Below, piece by piece: positions 9,121-17,521 of a stretch of DNA of 64,000 bases. A model generated the notes under the pieces. The model saw only the letters and a program-made list of their open reading frames with translations, did not search any database and had not been told where the DNA came from. The position numbers and the translations under genes were made by a program. The first letter of the stretch is position 1. Each line of letters begins with the position of its first letter. Source of the stretch: Marinobacter sp. es.048 (GTDB taxonomy: Bacteria; Pseudomonadota; Gammaproteobacteria; Pseudomonadales; Oleiphilaceae); NCBI RefSeq assembly GCF_900188435.1, contig NZ_FYFA01000001.1, forward strand, positions 1,364,001-1,428,000, read 5' to 3'.

Positions 9121-10680
9121 TCAGTCCTCCTCAAGCTCCCTTGGCGGGCAGTGGTGATCCTCCACAACGGTGCCATCGTCCACACTCTCCAGGTGCACAT
9201 CAAAGCCCCATAGCCGATGCACGTGCCGCAGGACCTCGTCGGTTTCCTTGCCCAGGGGGACGCGGTCCACGGGAATGTGGCGCAGTGTCAGTGAGCGGTC
9301 GCCACGGACATCCACATTCCATACCTGAATGTTGGGTTCCCGATAACTCAGGTTGTACTGCCGCGCCAGTTTCTCGCGCAGGTCCCGGTACCCGGGGTCA
9401 TCGTGAATGGCGGTTACCCGGTACACGTCTTCCTGATCATCATTCTGGATCGCGAAGAGTTTCAGATCCCGCATTACCTTGGGAGAGAGGAATTGCTGGA
9501 TAAAGCTCTCGTCCTTGAAGTTCTTCATCGCAAAATGCAGGGTTTCCAGCCAGTCGCTTCCGGCGATGTCGGGGAACCATTCACGGTCTTCCTCGGTGGG
9601 GTTCTCGCAGATTCGGCGGAGATCCGTAAAGATCGAGAATCCCAGGGTGTATGGGTTAATGCCTGAATACCATGGGCTGTTGAACGGCGGCTGGTAAACG
9701 ACTGCCGAGTGGCTCTGGAGAAACTCGAGCATGAAGCCATCGTTCACCAGACCCTTGTCGTACATGCGATGCAGCAGGGTATAGTGCCAGAAAGTGGCCC
9801 AGCCTTCGTTCATCACCTGGGTCTGGCGCTGGGGGTAGAAGTACTGGCCCAGCTTGCGCACGATACGAATGATTTCCCGTTGCCAGGTTTCCAGCAAGGG
9901 CGCGTTCTTCTCGATGAAATAGAGAATGTTTTCCTGGGGCTCTTCCGGATAGCGCTTGCCGCGCCTTACCGGGTCATCGTCGTCGTCCGGTTTTGGAATG
10001 GTGCGCCAGAGATCGTTGATACGCCGTTGCTGGTACTCTTCACGCTCCTTCTGACGACGTAGTTCTTCCGATGCCGATATCGGTGCCGGTCGCTTGTAAC
10101 GGTCCACACCATAGTTCATCAGGGCATGGCAGGAATCCAGGATTTCCTCCACCGCATCCACGCCGTATCGCTCCTCGCATTCAGCAACGTAATGGCGTGC
10201 GAACACCAGGTAATCAATGATCGCGCTGGCGTCGGTCCAGGTGCGGAACAGGTAGTTGCCCTTGAAGAAGGAGTTGTGGCCATAGGACGCGTGGGCAATA
10301 ACCAGCGCCTGCATCGGCAGGGTGTTCTCCTCCATCAGGTAGGCGATGCAGGGATTGGAGTTGATCACGATCTCGTAGGCCAGGCCCATCTGCCCGCGCT
10401 GATAGCCCTTGGACGTACTGAGAAACTGCTTGCCGAAGGACCAGTGATGGTAGCCAACCGGCATGCCTACGGAGCTGTAGGCGTCCATCATCTGCTCCGC
10501 GCTGATCACCTCGACCTGATTCGGGTAGGTGTCCAGACCGAACTCGGCGGCGCACTTGGCAATCTCGTCGTCGTATGTCTGGATCAGCTCGAACGTCCAT
10601 TCAGAACCGGTCGAGATAGGCTCCCGGGCTCTGGGCTGGTCACTTTTCGGCAGATTGGGGCGGTCCATGAGGTTAGTCAT
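9121..10680 (-). CDS. SpoVR family protein (YcgB)
   Basis: SpoVR/YcgB family, 519 residues, close to the usual length. The name comes from Bacillus, where spoVR affects spore cortex; in non-sporing proteobacteria its biochemical role is unknown, although it is almost always co-encoded with PrkA and YeaH. Recognisable stretches include [32 protein letters not shown] sequence, [18 protein letters not shown] and [20 protein letters not shown], where conserved His and Glu residues suggest a metal site. Its ATG overlaps the yeaH stop by 4 bases. It is third in the operon prkA-yeaH-spoVR-phoD-like. Confidence 0.93.
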   Translation of the reverse strand: MTNLMDRPNLPKSDQPRAREPISTGSEWTFELIQTYDDEIAKCAAEFGLDTYPNQVEVISAEQMMDAYSSVGMPVGYHHWSFGKQFLSTSKGYQRGQMGLAYEIVINSNPCIAYLMEENTLPMQALVIAHASYGHNSFFKGNYLFRTWTDASAIIDYLVFARHYVAECEERYGVDAVEEILDSCHALMNYGVDRYKRPAPISASEELRRQKEREEYQQRRINDLWRTIPKPDDDDDPVRRGKRYPEEPQENILYFIEKNAPLLETWQREIIRIVRKLGQYFYPQRQTQVMNEGWATFWHYTLLHRMYDKGLVNDGFMLEFLQSHSAVVYQPPFNSPWYSGINPYTLGFSIFTDLRRICENPTEEDREWFPDIAGSDWLETLHFAMKNFKDESFIQQFLSPKVMRDLKLFAIQNDDQEDVYRVTAIHDDPGYRDLREKLARQYNLSYREPNIQVWNVDVRGDRSLTLRHIPVDRVPLGKETDEVLRHVHRLWGFDVHLESVDDGTVVEDHHCPPRELEED

Positions 10681-11972
10681 GCGGCTTTCCTCTCAAACAA
10701 CTGGCGGAACACCGGATAGATTTCGCCGGGGTCGGCGATCTGTTGCAAGGCGAAGGCGTGAGGGAACTGCTCCTGGATCTTCTCGTATTCGTACCAGAGC
10801 ATCTGATGGTCCTGCGGTGTGATTTCCACATAGGCAAAATACTGCACCAGGGGCAGGATGTTGTCGGCCAGGATCTTGCCGCACACCGGGGAGTCATCGT
10901 TCCAGTTATCACCGTCTGATGCCTGGGCCGCGTAGATGTTCCATTCGGCCGGGGAATAGCGGGATTCAATAATCTTGTGCATCAGCTTCAGGGCACTGGA
11001 GACGATGGTGCCCCCGGTTTCACGGGAATAGAAGAACTCTTCCTCGTCCACTTCCTTGGCGCTGGTGTGGTGCCGGATGAAGACCACTTCGATCTTCTTG
11101 TAGTTCTTCTTCAGGAACAGGTACAGCAGGATGAAAAAGCGTTTGGCGATGTCCTTGTGCATCTGGGTCATGGAGCCAGACACGTCCATCAGGCAGAACA
11201 TCACGGCACTTGTGGCCGGTTGCGGCTTTTTCAGATGTTGACGGTAGCGCAGGTCGATTTCATCAATGAAAGGAATACGGCGGACGTTCGCTTTCAGTCG
11301 CGCGATTTCCTCTTCAAGAACCTGAATCTGGTCCTCGTGGCTGAAAGCGGGGTCCAGATCTTCCGGCGCCGTTTTCAGCGCTTCCAGCTGTTTCTCCAGA
11401 TCCCGGATCTTTTTCTTGCGAGCGCCTCCGAGGCCCAGTCGTCGGGCGTGAGCGCCCCGCAATGAGCGTACAACATCCAGTTTGGCCGGCACCCCATCGG
11501 TGCTGAAGCCGGAACGGACATACTTGAAGGCTTCTGTATCCTTGAGCTTCTTGCGGGCCAGGTTGGGCAGTTCGAGATCGTCGAACAGGAAATCCAGGAA
11601 TTCTTCCTGGGTAATCTGGAACGCGAACTCGTCCATGCCCTCACCGTCAGGGCTGGCCTGTCCCTGTCCGGACCCCTGGCCTCCACCACCCTCGGGCTTG
11701 GGAATGGTGTCACCGGCCACAAACTCCTGGTTGCCCGGATGCACCACTTCCCGCTTGCCGCCCTGGCCGTGGTGGAAGATGGGTTCTTCGATGTCGCGGG
11801 ACGGAATGCTGACCTTCTCGCCCCGTTCTATATCTGTGATCGAGCGTTTCTGAACTGCGTCCGACACCGCACGTTTAATGTGGTGGCGGTAGCGGCGCAG
11901 GAACCGTTCCCGGTTCACTGCGCTTTTGTTTTTACCGTTCAGTCGCCGGTCGACTATGTGGGTCATTCCCAT
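10677..11972 (-). CDS. yeaH: YeaH/DUF444 family protein (UPF0229)
   Basis: 431-residue cytoplasmic protein of the YeaH family. The N-terminal part is basic and Gly/Gln-rich ([18 protein letters not shown] around residues 95-110). The C-terminal half has a von Willebrand A-like fold with a metal-site motif CLMDVSGSM, then [13 protein letters not shown] and [13 protein letters not shown]. In E. coli yeaH is transcribed with yeaG (PrkA) under stress and nitrogen-starvation control; its molecular job is unknown. Start ATG 11972 lies 33 bases after the prkA stop; its stop overlaps the spoVR start (ATGA). Confidence 0.94.
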   Translation of the reverse strand: MGMTHIVDRRLNGKNKSAVNRERFLRRYRHHIKRAVSDAVQKRSITDIERGEKVSIPSRDIEEPIFHHGQGGKREVVHPGNQEFVAGDTIPKPEGGGGQGSGQGQASPDGEGMDEFAFQITQEEFLDFLFDDLELPNLARKKLKDTEAFKYVRSGFSTDGVPAKLDVVRSLRGAHARRLGLGGARKKKIRDLEKQLEALKTAPEDLDPAFSHEDQIQVLEEEIARLKANVRRIPFIDEIDLRYRQHLKKPQPATSAVMFCLMDVSGSMTQMHKDIAKRFFILLYLFLKKNYKKIEVVFIRHHTSAKEVDEEEFFYSRETGGTIVSSALKLMHKIIESRYSPAEWNIYAAQASDGDNWNDDSPVCGKILADNILPLVQYFAYVEITPQDHQMLWYEYEKIQEQFPHAFALQQIADPGEIYPVFRQLFERKAA

Positions 11973-12005
11973 GGCGTTACTCCAGCTCAGTGAATGGTCA
12001 CTGAC

Positions 12006-13928
12006 TTAGTGAGACTTGCGAACTCGCAGGTACCATTCGGCCAACAGCCGGACCTGCTTCTCCGTGTAGCCTCGATCGACCATACGCTCGACAAACTGCT
12101 TGTGCTTGTTCTGATCTTCCTGGCTTGCTTTCGGGTTGAACGAAATCACCGGCAACAGATCCTCGGTGTTCGAGAACATCTTCTTCTCGATTACGGAGCG
12201 CAGTTTCTCGTAGCTGAGCCAGGACGGATTCTTGCCACCGTTGTTCGCCCGGGCCCGCAGTACGAAGTTGACCACCTCGTTGCGGAAATCCTTCGGGTTG
12301 GAAATGCCCGCTGGCTTCTCGATTTTTTCCAGCTCTTCGTTGATCGAGGAGCGGTCGAGAATCTCGCCGGTATCCGGGTCCCGGTATTCCTGATCCTGAA
12401 TCCAGAAATCGGCATAGGTGACATACCGGTCGAACAGGTTCTGGCCGTATTCGCTGTAGCTCTCCAGGTACGCAGTCTGGATTTCCTTGCCGATAAACTG
12501 CACATAGTGCGGGGCCAGGAATTCCTTGATGAACCGGAGATACTTCTCATGAGTTTCAGCAGGGAACTGCTCCTGCTCAATCTGTTTTTCCAGAACGTAG
12601 AGCAGGTGTACCGGGTTGGCGGCTACTTCGGTGGTGTCAAAGTTGAACACCTTGGACAGGATCTTGAAGGCGAAACGGGTGGAGAGCCCATCCATACCTT
12701 CCATCACGCCGGCGGCGTCACGGTACTCCTGGATTGATTTGGCTTTCGGGTCGGTATCCTTGATGTTCTGGCCGTCATAAACCCGCATCTTCGAGAAGAT
12801 GCTGGAGTTTTCCGGCTCCTTGATGCGCGAGAGCACCGAGAACTGGGCCAGCATGTCCAGGGTGTCCGGCGCGCAGGGAGCGCCTTCCAGCGAGCTGTTG
12901 CTCAGCAGTTTCTTGTAGATCTCGATTTCTTCCGTCACCCGCACGCAGTAGGGCACCTTGACGATGTACACCCGGTCAAGGAACGCTTCGTTGTGCTTGT
13001 TGTTGCGGAAGGTCTGCCACTCGGATTCGTTAGAGTGGGCCAGGATCACACCGTCGAAGGGGACAGAGCCCATGCCTTCGGTGGTGTTGTAGTTGCCCTC
13101 CTGAGTGGCTGTCAGCAACGGATGCAGCACTTTGATCGGTGCCTTGAACATCTCCACGAATTCCATCAGGCCCTGGTTGGCTTTGCACAGGCCACCGCTG
13201 AAGCTGTAGGCATCCGGATCATCCTGGGAGAAATCCTCCAGCATGCGGATGTTGACCTTGCCCACGAGGGCGGAAATGTCCTGGTTGTTGTCGTCACCGG
13301 GCTCGGTTTTGGATACAGCAATCTGGTCGAGTACCGAGGGGTACATTTTCACAACCCGGAACTGGCTGACGTCGCCGCCGTATTCATGCAGGCGTTTGAC
13401 GGCCCAGGGCGACATAATGTTCTTCAGGTAGCGGGAAGGGATGCCGTATTCCTCTTCGAGGATCTGGGCGTCTTCAGCCGGGTCGAACAGGCCCAGCGGT
13501 GATTCGTTTACCGGCGAGCCCTTGATGGCGTAGAAGGGCACTTTCTGCATCAGTGATTTGAGCTTTTCTGCCAGGGACGATTTACCGCCGCCGACGGGGC
13601 CAAGCAGGTAAAGAATCTGTTTCTTTTCTTCCAGGCCCTGGGCGGCATGGCGGAAGAAGGAGACGATGTTTTCTACGGCGTCTTCCATGCCATAGAACTC
13701 GGAAAATTCGGGGTACCGCTTGATGACCTTGTTGGAAAATATCCTTGAAAGCCTCGGATCTTTCGAGGTGTCGACGAACTCTGGTTCGCCAATGGCAATT
13801 AACATTCTCTCAGCGGCCGTGGCGTAGGCCGTTGGGTCCTTTTTGCAGATCTCCAGGTATTCTTCCAGGCTGTATTCTTCTTCCTGAGTACTCTCATACC
13901 GGTCTTTGAAGTGCTGCAGTATGCTCAT
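12006..13928 (-). CDS. prkA: PrkA family serine protein kinase / AAA protein (YeaG)
   Basis: 640-residue PrkA/YeaG protein: an N-terminal AAA-type ATPase with Walker A LLGPVGGGKSSLAEKL near residue 110, and a C-terminal domain that resembles kinases. Homologues autophosphorylate and act in stress and nutrient-limitation responses, possibly also as a Lon-like protease. The start ATG 13928 gives MSILQHFKDRYESTQEEEYSLEEYLEICKK-like sequence, the standard family N terminus. First gene of the leftward operon prkA-yeaH-spoVR-phoD-like. I looked upstream for the GG-N10-GC sigma-54 pattern and did not find a convincing match. Confidence 0.95.
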   Translation of the reverse strand: MSILQHFKDRYESTQEEEYSLEEYLEICKKDPTAYATAAERMLIAIGEPEFVDTSKDPRLSRIFSNKVIKRYPEFSEFYGMEDAVENIVSFFRHAAQGLEEKKQILYLLGPVGGGKSSLAEKLKSLMQKVPFYAIKGSPVNESPLGLFDPAEDAQILEEEYGIPSRYLKNIMSPWAVKRLHEYGGDVSQFRVVKMYPSVLDQIAVSKTEPGDDNNQDISALVGKVNIRMLEDFSQDDPDAYSFSGGLCKANQGLMEFVEMFKAPIKVLHPLLTATQEGNYNTTEGMGSVPFDGVILAHSNESEWQTFRNNKHNEAFLDRVYIVKVPYCVRVTEEIEIYKKLLSNSSLEGAPCAPDTLDMLAQFSVLSRIKEPENSSIFSKMRVYDGQNIKDTDPKAKSIQEYRDAAGVMEGMDGLSTRFAFKILSKVFNFDTTEVAANPVHLLYVLEKQIEQEQFPAETHEKYLRFIKEFLAPHYVQFIGKEIQTAYLESYSEYGQNLFDRYVTYADFWIQDQEYRDPDTGEILDRSSINEELEKIEKPAGISNPKDFRNEVVNFVLRARANNGGKNPSWLSYEKLRSVIEKKMFSNTEDLLPVISFNPKASQEDQNKHKQFVERMVDRGYTEKQVRLLAEWYLRVRKSH

Positions 13929-14333
13929 AGATTGCCCTCGCTCGCTGTATCTTCAGCTTTCAATGCACGCAATTTCCCCGTTGCAGTCAGTTCCGCCCGC
14001 CTGGGCGGTTTATTTAGTTATGGGTGGAAGGAATGGATACTTACAAGCCTGTGCACGATCCTGTCGAGGTCGGCTTGCTTACTTTGAGCTTAGTTCACGG
14101 TTCGGGAGTTGGACAGTGTGTGAGTGGTTAAGGTTCATTAAATTATGTTAGGCGGGTGTGTTGGTTTTGTAGCTTGCCGGGTTTCTGGGGGGGCAGTGTG
14201 AGGGGGCTGGAGTGCACCGGGTGGCTTTCTGAAAACGAATTGGCAACTCGCTTCGCTCAGACATCAAATTCGTTGTCAGAAAGCCACCCGATACACTCCG
14301 ATCAGGCCACGGAGGCGACCGCCTGAAGGCAGG
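13929..14333. other. Intergenic region between tpm 3' end and prkA 5' end
   Basis: No gene. It must contain the prkA promoter at its left side. A short GC hairpin (CCGCCC/GGGCGG, 13993-14008) is followed on the + strand by a T-rich stretch, but no + strand gene precedes it. The large palindromic element at 14209-14299 is listed separately. Confidence 0.6.
14209..14299 (-). repeat. Large imperfect palindrome with conserved 19-base loop core (copy A)
   Basis: Arms 14209-14241 and 14267-14299 pair over 30 of 33 positions; the inner 23 bases (GGGTGGCTTTCTGAAAACG... against its complement) have a single mismatch. The 25-base loop read on the minus strand contains TGTCTGAGCGAAGCGAGTT (complement of 14245-14263). 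The element lies 35 bases beyond the tpm stop codon and in sense with tpm. The second copy at 55612-55687 keeps the loop (18 of 19 bases) but has a different stem. It has no poly-T tail, so it is not a plain intrinsic terminator. Confidence 0.75.
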
Positions 14334-14987
14334 CTAGAGTTTGGTTAAACGGAAGACGCTTTCTGAGGCGTTTTCCAGACCTTTTCTCTTTGTAAACGGA
14401 TGATCCTTGGCCAGGGTGTTGGTCAGGATGTGCTCGATCTTGTAGTCGCCCTGGTAGAGCTCCCGCACTTCTTCGTCGCTGACGTTGAACGGCGGGCCCT
14501 TGATTTCGGTGTCGTAGTCCAGCGTGATCAGCAGGATTCTGGTGCCGTCCGGAATGATGGCGGTCAGATGGTCAACATAGCCTTTGCGCATGTGTGGCGG
14601 CAGGGCAATCAGGGCGGCGCGGTCGTAGACCAGTCGCACGTGTTTGAGGTCTTCCGGTACCAGTTGGAAGAAGTCGCCGCACCAGAGTTGCAGGTTTTCG
14701 TGTTTGAAGGTAATGAAGGGTTCGCCGGGGTGAACTTTCGCGTTCTCGCCGGCTTCTTCGAAGAAGTCCTTGCAGGCCAGTTCGCTCAGCTCTACGCCGA
14801 TGATGGGGTGGCCGCGGTCGTGGAGCCACCACATGTCGTGGGCTTTGCCGCAGAGTGGGACGAAGACGGCATCGGTGCCTTTGCCGGCCAGTTCCGGCCA
14901 ATGGTCATAGAGGTACTTGTTAACCGTGCCCTCGTGGAAACCGATTTCCTTTTTGGCCCAGCGTTCATGCCAGAATTCATGTTCCAT
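14334..14987 (-). CDS. tpm: Thiopurine S-methyltransferase (TPMT family)
   Basis: Soluble SAM-dependent methyltransferase of 217 residues, the normal length. FWHERWAKKEIGFHEG opens the protein as in other bacterial TPMTs; VPLCGKAHDMWWLHDRGH is the SAM-binding motif I region, and VYDRAALIALPPHMRKGYV matches the later family signature. In bacteria these enzymes methylate thiopurines and, in several pseudomonads, selenite and tellurite compounds, so metalloid detoxification is a likely role. Transcribed alone, divergent from the 2-hydroxyacid dehydrogenase. Confidence 0.93.
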   Translation of the reverse strand: MEHEFWHERWAKKEIGFHEGTVNKYLYDHWPELAGKGTDAVFVPLCGKAHDMWWLHDRGHPIIGVELSELACKDFFEEAGENAKVHPGEPFITFKHENLQLWCGDFFQLVPEDLKHVRLVYDRAALIALPPHMRKGYVDHLTAIIPDGTRILLITLDYDTEIKGPPFNVSDEEVRELYQGDYKIEHILTNTLAKDHPFTKRKGLENASESVFRLTKL

Positions 14988-15080
14988 GGTTCATACCCTG
15001 TTCATGCTTGCATATCTTGAGTTTTGGACGTTTATCTCAGTCTACCCTAATCTGTGGCCATCTGGATTCAGGAGAAAAGT

Positions 15081-16016
15081 ATGAAAGCGGTGTTCCTTGA
15101 TGCCAAAACCCTTGGCGATGATGTCGATCTGTCGCCCATCGAGTCGGTGACGGGCGGGCTGAAGAAATATGAACGGACAGCGCCGGATGAGGTCCTAGAA
15201 CGCATCCGCGGATTTGATACCGTTCTGGTCAACAAGGTGGTGCTGCGCCGGGAGCATTTCGAGGCCTGCCCGGAACTTGAAACCATCGCAGTGGTGGCGA
15301 CCGGCTTGAACAACATCGATCAGGCGGCGGCGAAGGATCACGGCATCGAGGTGATGAACGTGACCAACTATGGCCGCTCCACGGTGGCTCAGCACACCAT
15401 GGCGCTGATGCTGGCGCTGGCCACCCGGCTGTTGGATTACACCCGCGATGTCCAGGCAGGGCGTTGGGGTAAAAGCGATATGTTCTGCCTGATGGATCAC
15501 CCGATCATGGAGCTGGAGGGCCGCACGCTCGGTATTATCGGCTATGGCGATCTGGGCCAGGGCGTGGCAGAGCGGGCTGCGGCGTTTGGCATGAAGGTTC
15601 TTCTTGGTGCCCGGCCCGGGCAGGAACCGGGTGTGGTGGACGGATATTCCCGAATTCCACTGGACGAACTGCTACCCCAGGCAGACGTGCTCTCGCTCCA
15701 CTGCCTGCTCACCGATGGGACCCGGGATCTGATCGACGCCCGCGAGCTGAGAATGATGAAGCCGGAATCGTTGCTCATCAACACCAGCCGTGGTGGCCTG
15801 GTGAACGAACAGGCGCTGGCGGATGCGCTGCGCGCCCGCGAAATTGGCGGCGCGGGTTTCGATGTGTTGACCGAGGAACCGCCCCGAAACGGCAATCCCC
15901 TGCTGGCGGACGATATTCCGAATCTGATTATTACCCCGCACTCCGCCTGGGCCAGCCGGGAGGCGCGGCAGCGGATTGTAGGTATCACCGCTGCCAATCT
16001 CAAATCGGTGCTGTAA
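15081..16016 (+). CDS. D-2-hydroxyacid dehydrogenase (hydroxypyruvate/glycerate dehydrogenase type)
   Basis: NAD(P)-dependent D-isomer 2-hydroxyacid dehydrogenase, 311 residues from ATG 15081 (MKAVFLDAKTLGDDVDL), preceded by AGGAGAA. The frame is open 27 bases further up without a ribosome site. It shows the catalytic-domain N terminus, the Rossmann motif LGIIGYGDLGQGVAERAAAFGMKV, LLINTSRGGLVNEQAL, and the catalytic ITPHSAWAS near the end. Closest in feel to HprA-type glycerate dehydrogenases that reduce hydroxypyruvate or glyoxylate; exact substrate not decidable. A strong hairpin at 16021-16045 ends the transcript. Confidence 0.9.
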   Translation: MKAVFLDAKTLGDDVDLSPIESVTGGLKKYERTAPDEVLERIRGFDTVLVNKVVLRREHFEACPELETIAVVATGLNNIDQAAAKDHGIEVMNVTNYGRSTVAQHTMALMLALATRLLDYTRDVQAGRWGKSDMFCLMDHPIMELEGRTLGIIGYGDLGQGVAERAAAFGMKVLLGARPGQEPGVVDGYSRIPLDELLPQADVLSLHCLLTDGTRDLIDARELRMMKPESLLINTSRGGLVNEQALADALRAREIGGAGFDVLTEEPPRNGNPLLADDIPNLIITPHSAWASREARQRIVGITAANLKSVL

Positions 16017-16020
16017 AAGG

Positions 16021-16045
16021 AAAGCCCCGGAGGAACCGGGGCTTT
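16021..16045. terminator. Bidirectional intrinsic terminator
   Basis: AAAGCCCCGG and CCGGGGCTTT form a perfect 10-bp stem with the 5-base loop AGGAA. The A-run on one side and T-run on the other let it serve both the 2-hydroxyacid dehydrogenase gene and the convergent fadL gene, whose stops lie on either side. Confidence 0.85.
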
Positions 16046-16066
16046 CGAGACTGGCATGGGGGCAGT

Positions 16067-17320
16067 TCAGTATTTCCAGCCCACACTGACCGAGGCGCCC
16101 AGCTGGTACATTTCCAGATCGATGGTCTGGTTCGGTGCGAGCGGGTTGGGTCCGGTTACTGTCTTGGCGGGGGAATAAAACGCCATGCCCGATACATCGA
16201 GGTTTTCGCTGAAGCTGTGGGTGAAACCACCGGTGAAGTGCCATTCCTGAACACCCGGTGCCAGAATGTTGAACAACACATCCTCGTCTGAGATCGGATT
16301 CTCACCGTAGCTCACACCGGCACGCCACGCGTGGGAATGGGTTTGCTGCCACTGCCAGCCGAGCTTGACGATGGTCATGTCGTCCCAGCCAAAGCCTGCG
16401 CCGTTATCATCGCCGAGTTGTGCGGTCTGCAGATTTGGCAGCAGCGGGTTGCCCACGCTATTGATCTCGCTGTAACGGATGTGCTGGATATCCAGCAGGA
16501 ACCAGTGGTCTTCAAGTCCGGACCACGCAATACCCGCCTTGAACATCTGGGGAATGTCGAAGTCGCCCTGTTCCGCAAACAGACCGCGGTATTTGTCGAA
16601 CTCGTTCATCTTCAGAATATTGCGCCAGCTCAAGCCACCGCGGAGGGTATCTGTGATTTCGCCCTGCCAGCCGATCTGGTAACCGTAGCCCCAGGCATCG
16701 TCGGTGCCGTTGTTGGAAAGTGCGGCCGGGTCTGACGAGAATAGCGCGAAGCTCTGTAAACCTTCAGCTTCGAAGCGCTGATAGGCAATGACTGGGGAAA
16801 TGCCGAAGGCCTGGTTGTCGGAGAATTCCCAGGACCAGGTCGGGGCAATAAAAAGCTGCTCCAGATTTACACCGGTTCGGCCCGCGTAGAAAGGTCCTCC
16901 GCTCTTACCGGAGTAATCGGTGTTCATACCGCCATTGGCAAACACCGAAACGCCGAAACTTGTGGTATCTGACAGTTCCCGATTAAAGCCCAGGTGGGGA
17001 ATAACAAAACCGTTGCGACTGCTTTTATAGGCGCCGGGCTGCAACGAGAATGCAGGTGGAGGAGAAAGCGGGCCCTCAACCGTGTACTCTCGCCTCGGCG
17101 AAAAAACTTCGAAACCGCCATCAATGCGATTACCAACAAAAGCCATGCCCGCCGGGTTGATCGCTGCCGCAATACTGTCCTGGGACAACGCAGTACCGGC
17201 GCCGGCCATGCCTTTACTGATGGTGCCATAGCCGTGGCTGAAATAGCCGTTGGTGGCGAGGGCGGTCACCGGGGAGAAGGCAGTAAATGCAGCAGCGCCC
17301 AGAGCAAGTTTGATTCGCAT
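16067..17320 (-). CDS. fadL: FadL-type outer-membrane long-chain fatty acid / hydrocarbon transporter
   Basis: 417-residue outer-membrane beta-barrel of the FadL/TodX/XylN family, which moves long-chain fatty acids and other hydrophobic compounds across the outer membrane. It has a signal peptide (MRIKLALGAAAFTAFSPVTALA, mature protein starting near TNGYFSHGYG), the family's hatch segment (SKGMAGAGTALSQDSIAAAINPAGMAFVG) and ends in a typical strand with terminal aromatic (VSVGWKY). The NPAG motif near residue 58 is diagnostic. It fits an organism that grows on alkanes and stores wax. A site resembling a FadR operator lies at 17462-17474 in the divergent region shared with the YihY gene. Confidence 0.93.
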   Translation of the reverse strand: MRIKLALGAAAFTAFSPVTALATNGYFSHGYGTISKGMAGAGTALSQDSIAAAINPAGMAFVGNRIDGGFEVFSPRREYTVEGPLSPPPAFSLQPGAYKSSRNGFVIPHLGFNRELSDTTSFGVSVFANGGMNTDYSGKSGGPFYAGRTGVNLEQLFIAPTWSWEFSDNQAFGISPVIAYQRFEAEGLQSFALFSSDPAALSNNGTDDAWGYGYQIGWQGEITDTLRGGLSWRNILKMNEFDKYRGLFAEQGDFDIPQMFKAGIAWSGLEDHWFLLDIQHIRYSEINSVGNPLLPNLQTAQLGDDNGAGFGWDDMTIVKLGWQWQQTHSHAWRAGVSYGENPISDEDVLFNILAPGVQEWHFTGGFTHSFSENLDVSGMAFYSPAKTVTGPNPLAPNQTIDLEMYQLGASVSVGWKY

Positions 17321-17461
17321 CAGAAAATACCCGATCAGAAAAATGCCATTTCGTGAATAGCGGCCTTTTTACAGAAAATCTGTTATAAGAGGAAGTAATA
17401 AATGCTGATATGGTTATATTGGATGTGTAGCCCTCGCAAACTGCCGTTAATCGGCCATACT

Positions 17462-17474
17462 CTGGTTAGACCGG
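17462..17474. promoter_or_regulatory. FadR-like operator candidate
   Basis: CTGGTTAGACCGG fits the FadR half-site pair CTGGT-N3-ACC-N-G; the surrounding 17 bases match 12 of the 17 in the E. coli fadB operator as I remember it. It lies 142 bases before the fadL start and 48 before the YihY start. Whether this organism has a FadR is not visible in the window, so the site is only suggestive. Confidence 0.35.
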
Positions 17475-17521
17475 TTATCTGACTGATAATCTGAACAAAA
17501 CATGGAACGACAGGACCTAAA

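Noticed and set aside
13929..14030. Possible sigma-54 promoter before prkA
   Set aside because: The prkA operon is nitrogen-controlled in E. coli, so I looked for GG-N10-GC; the nearest candidates have the wrong spacing.
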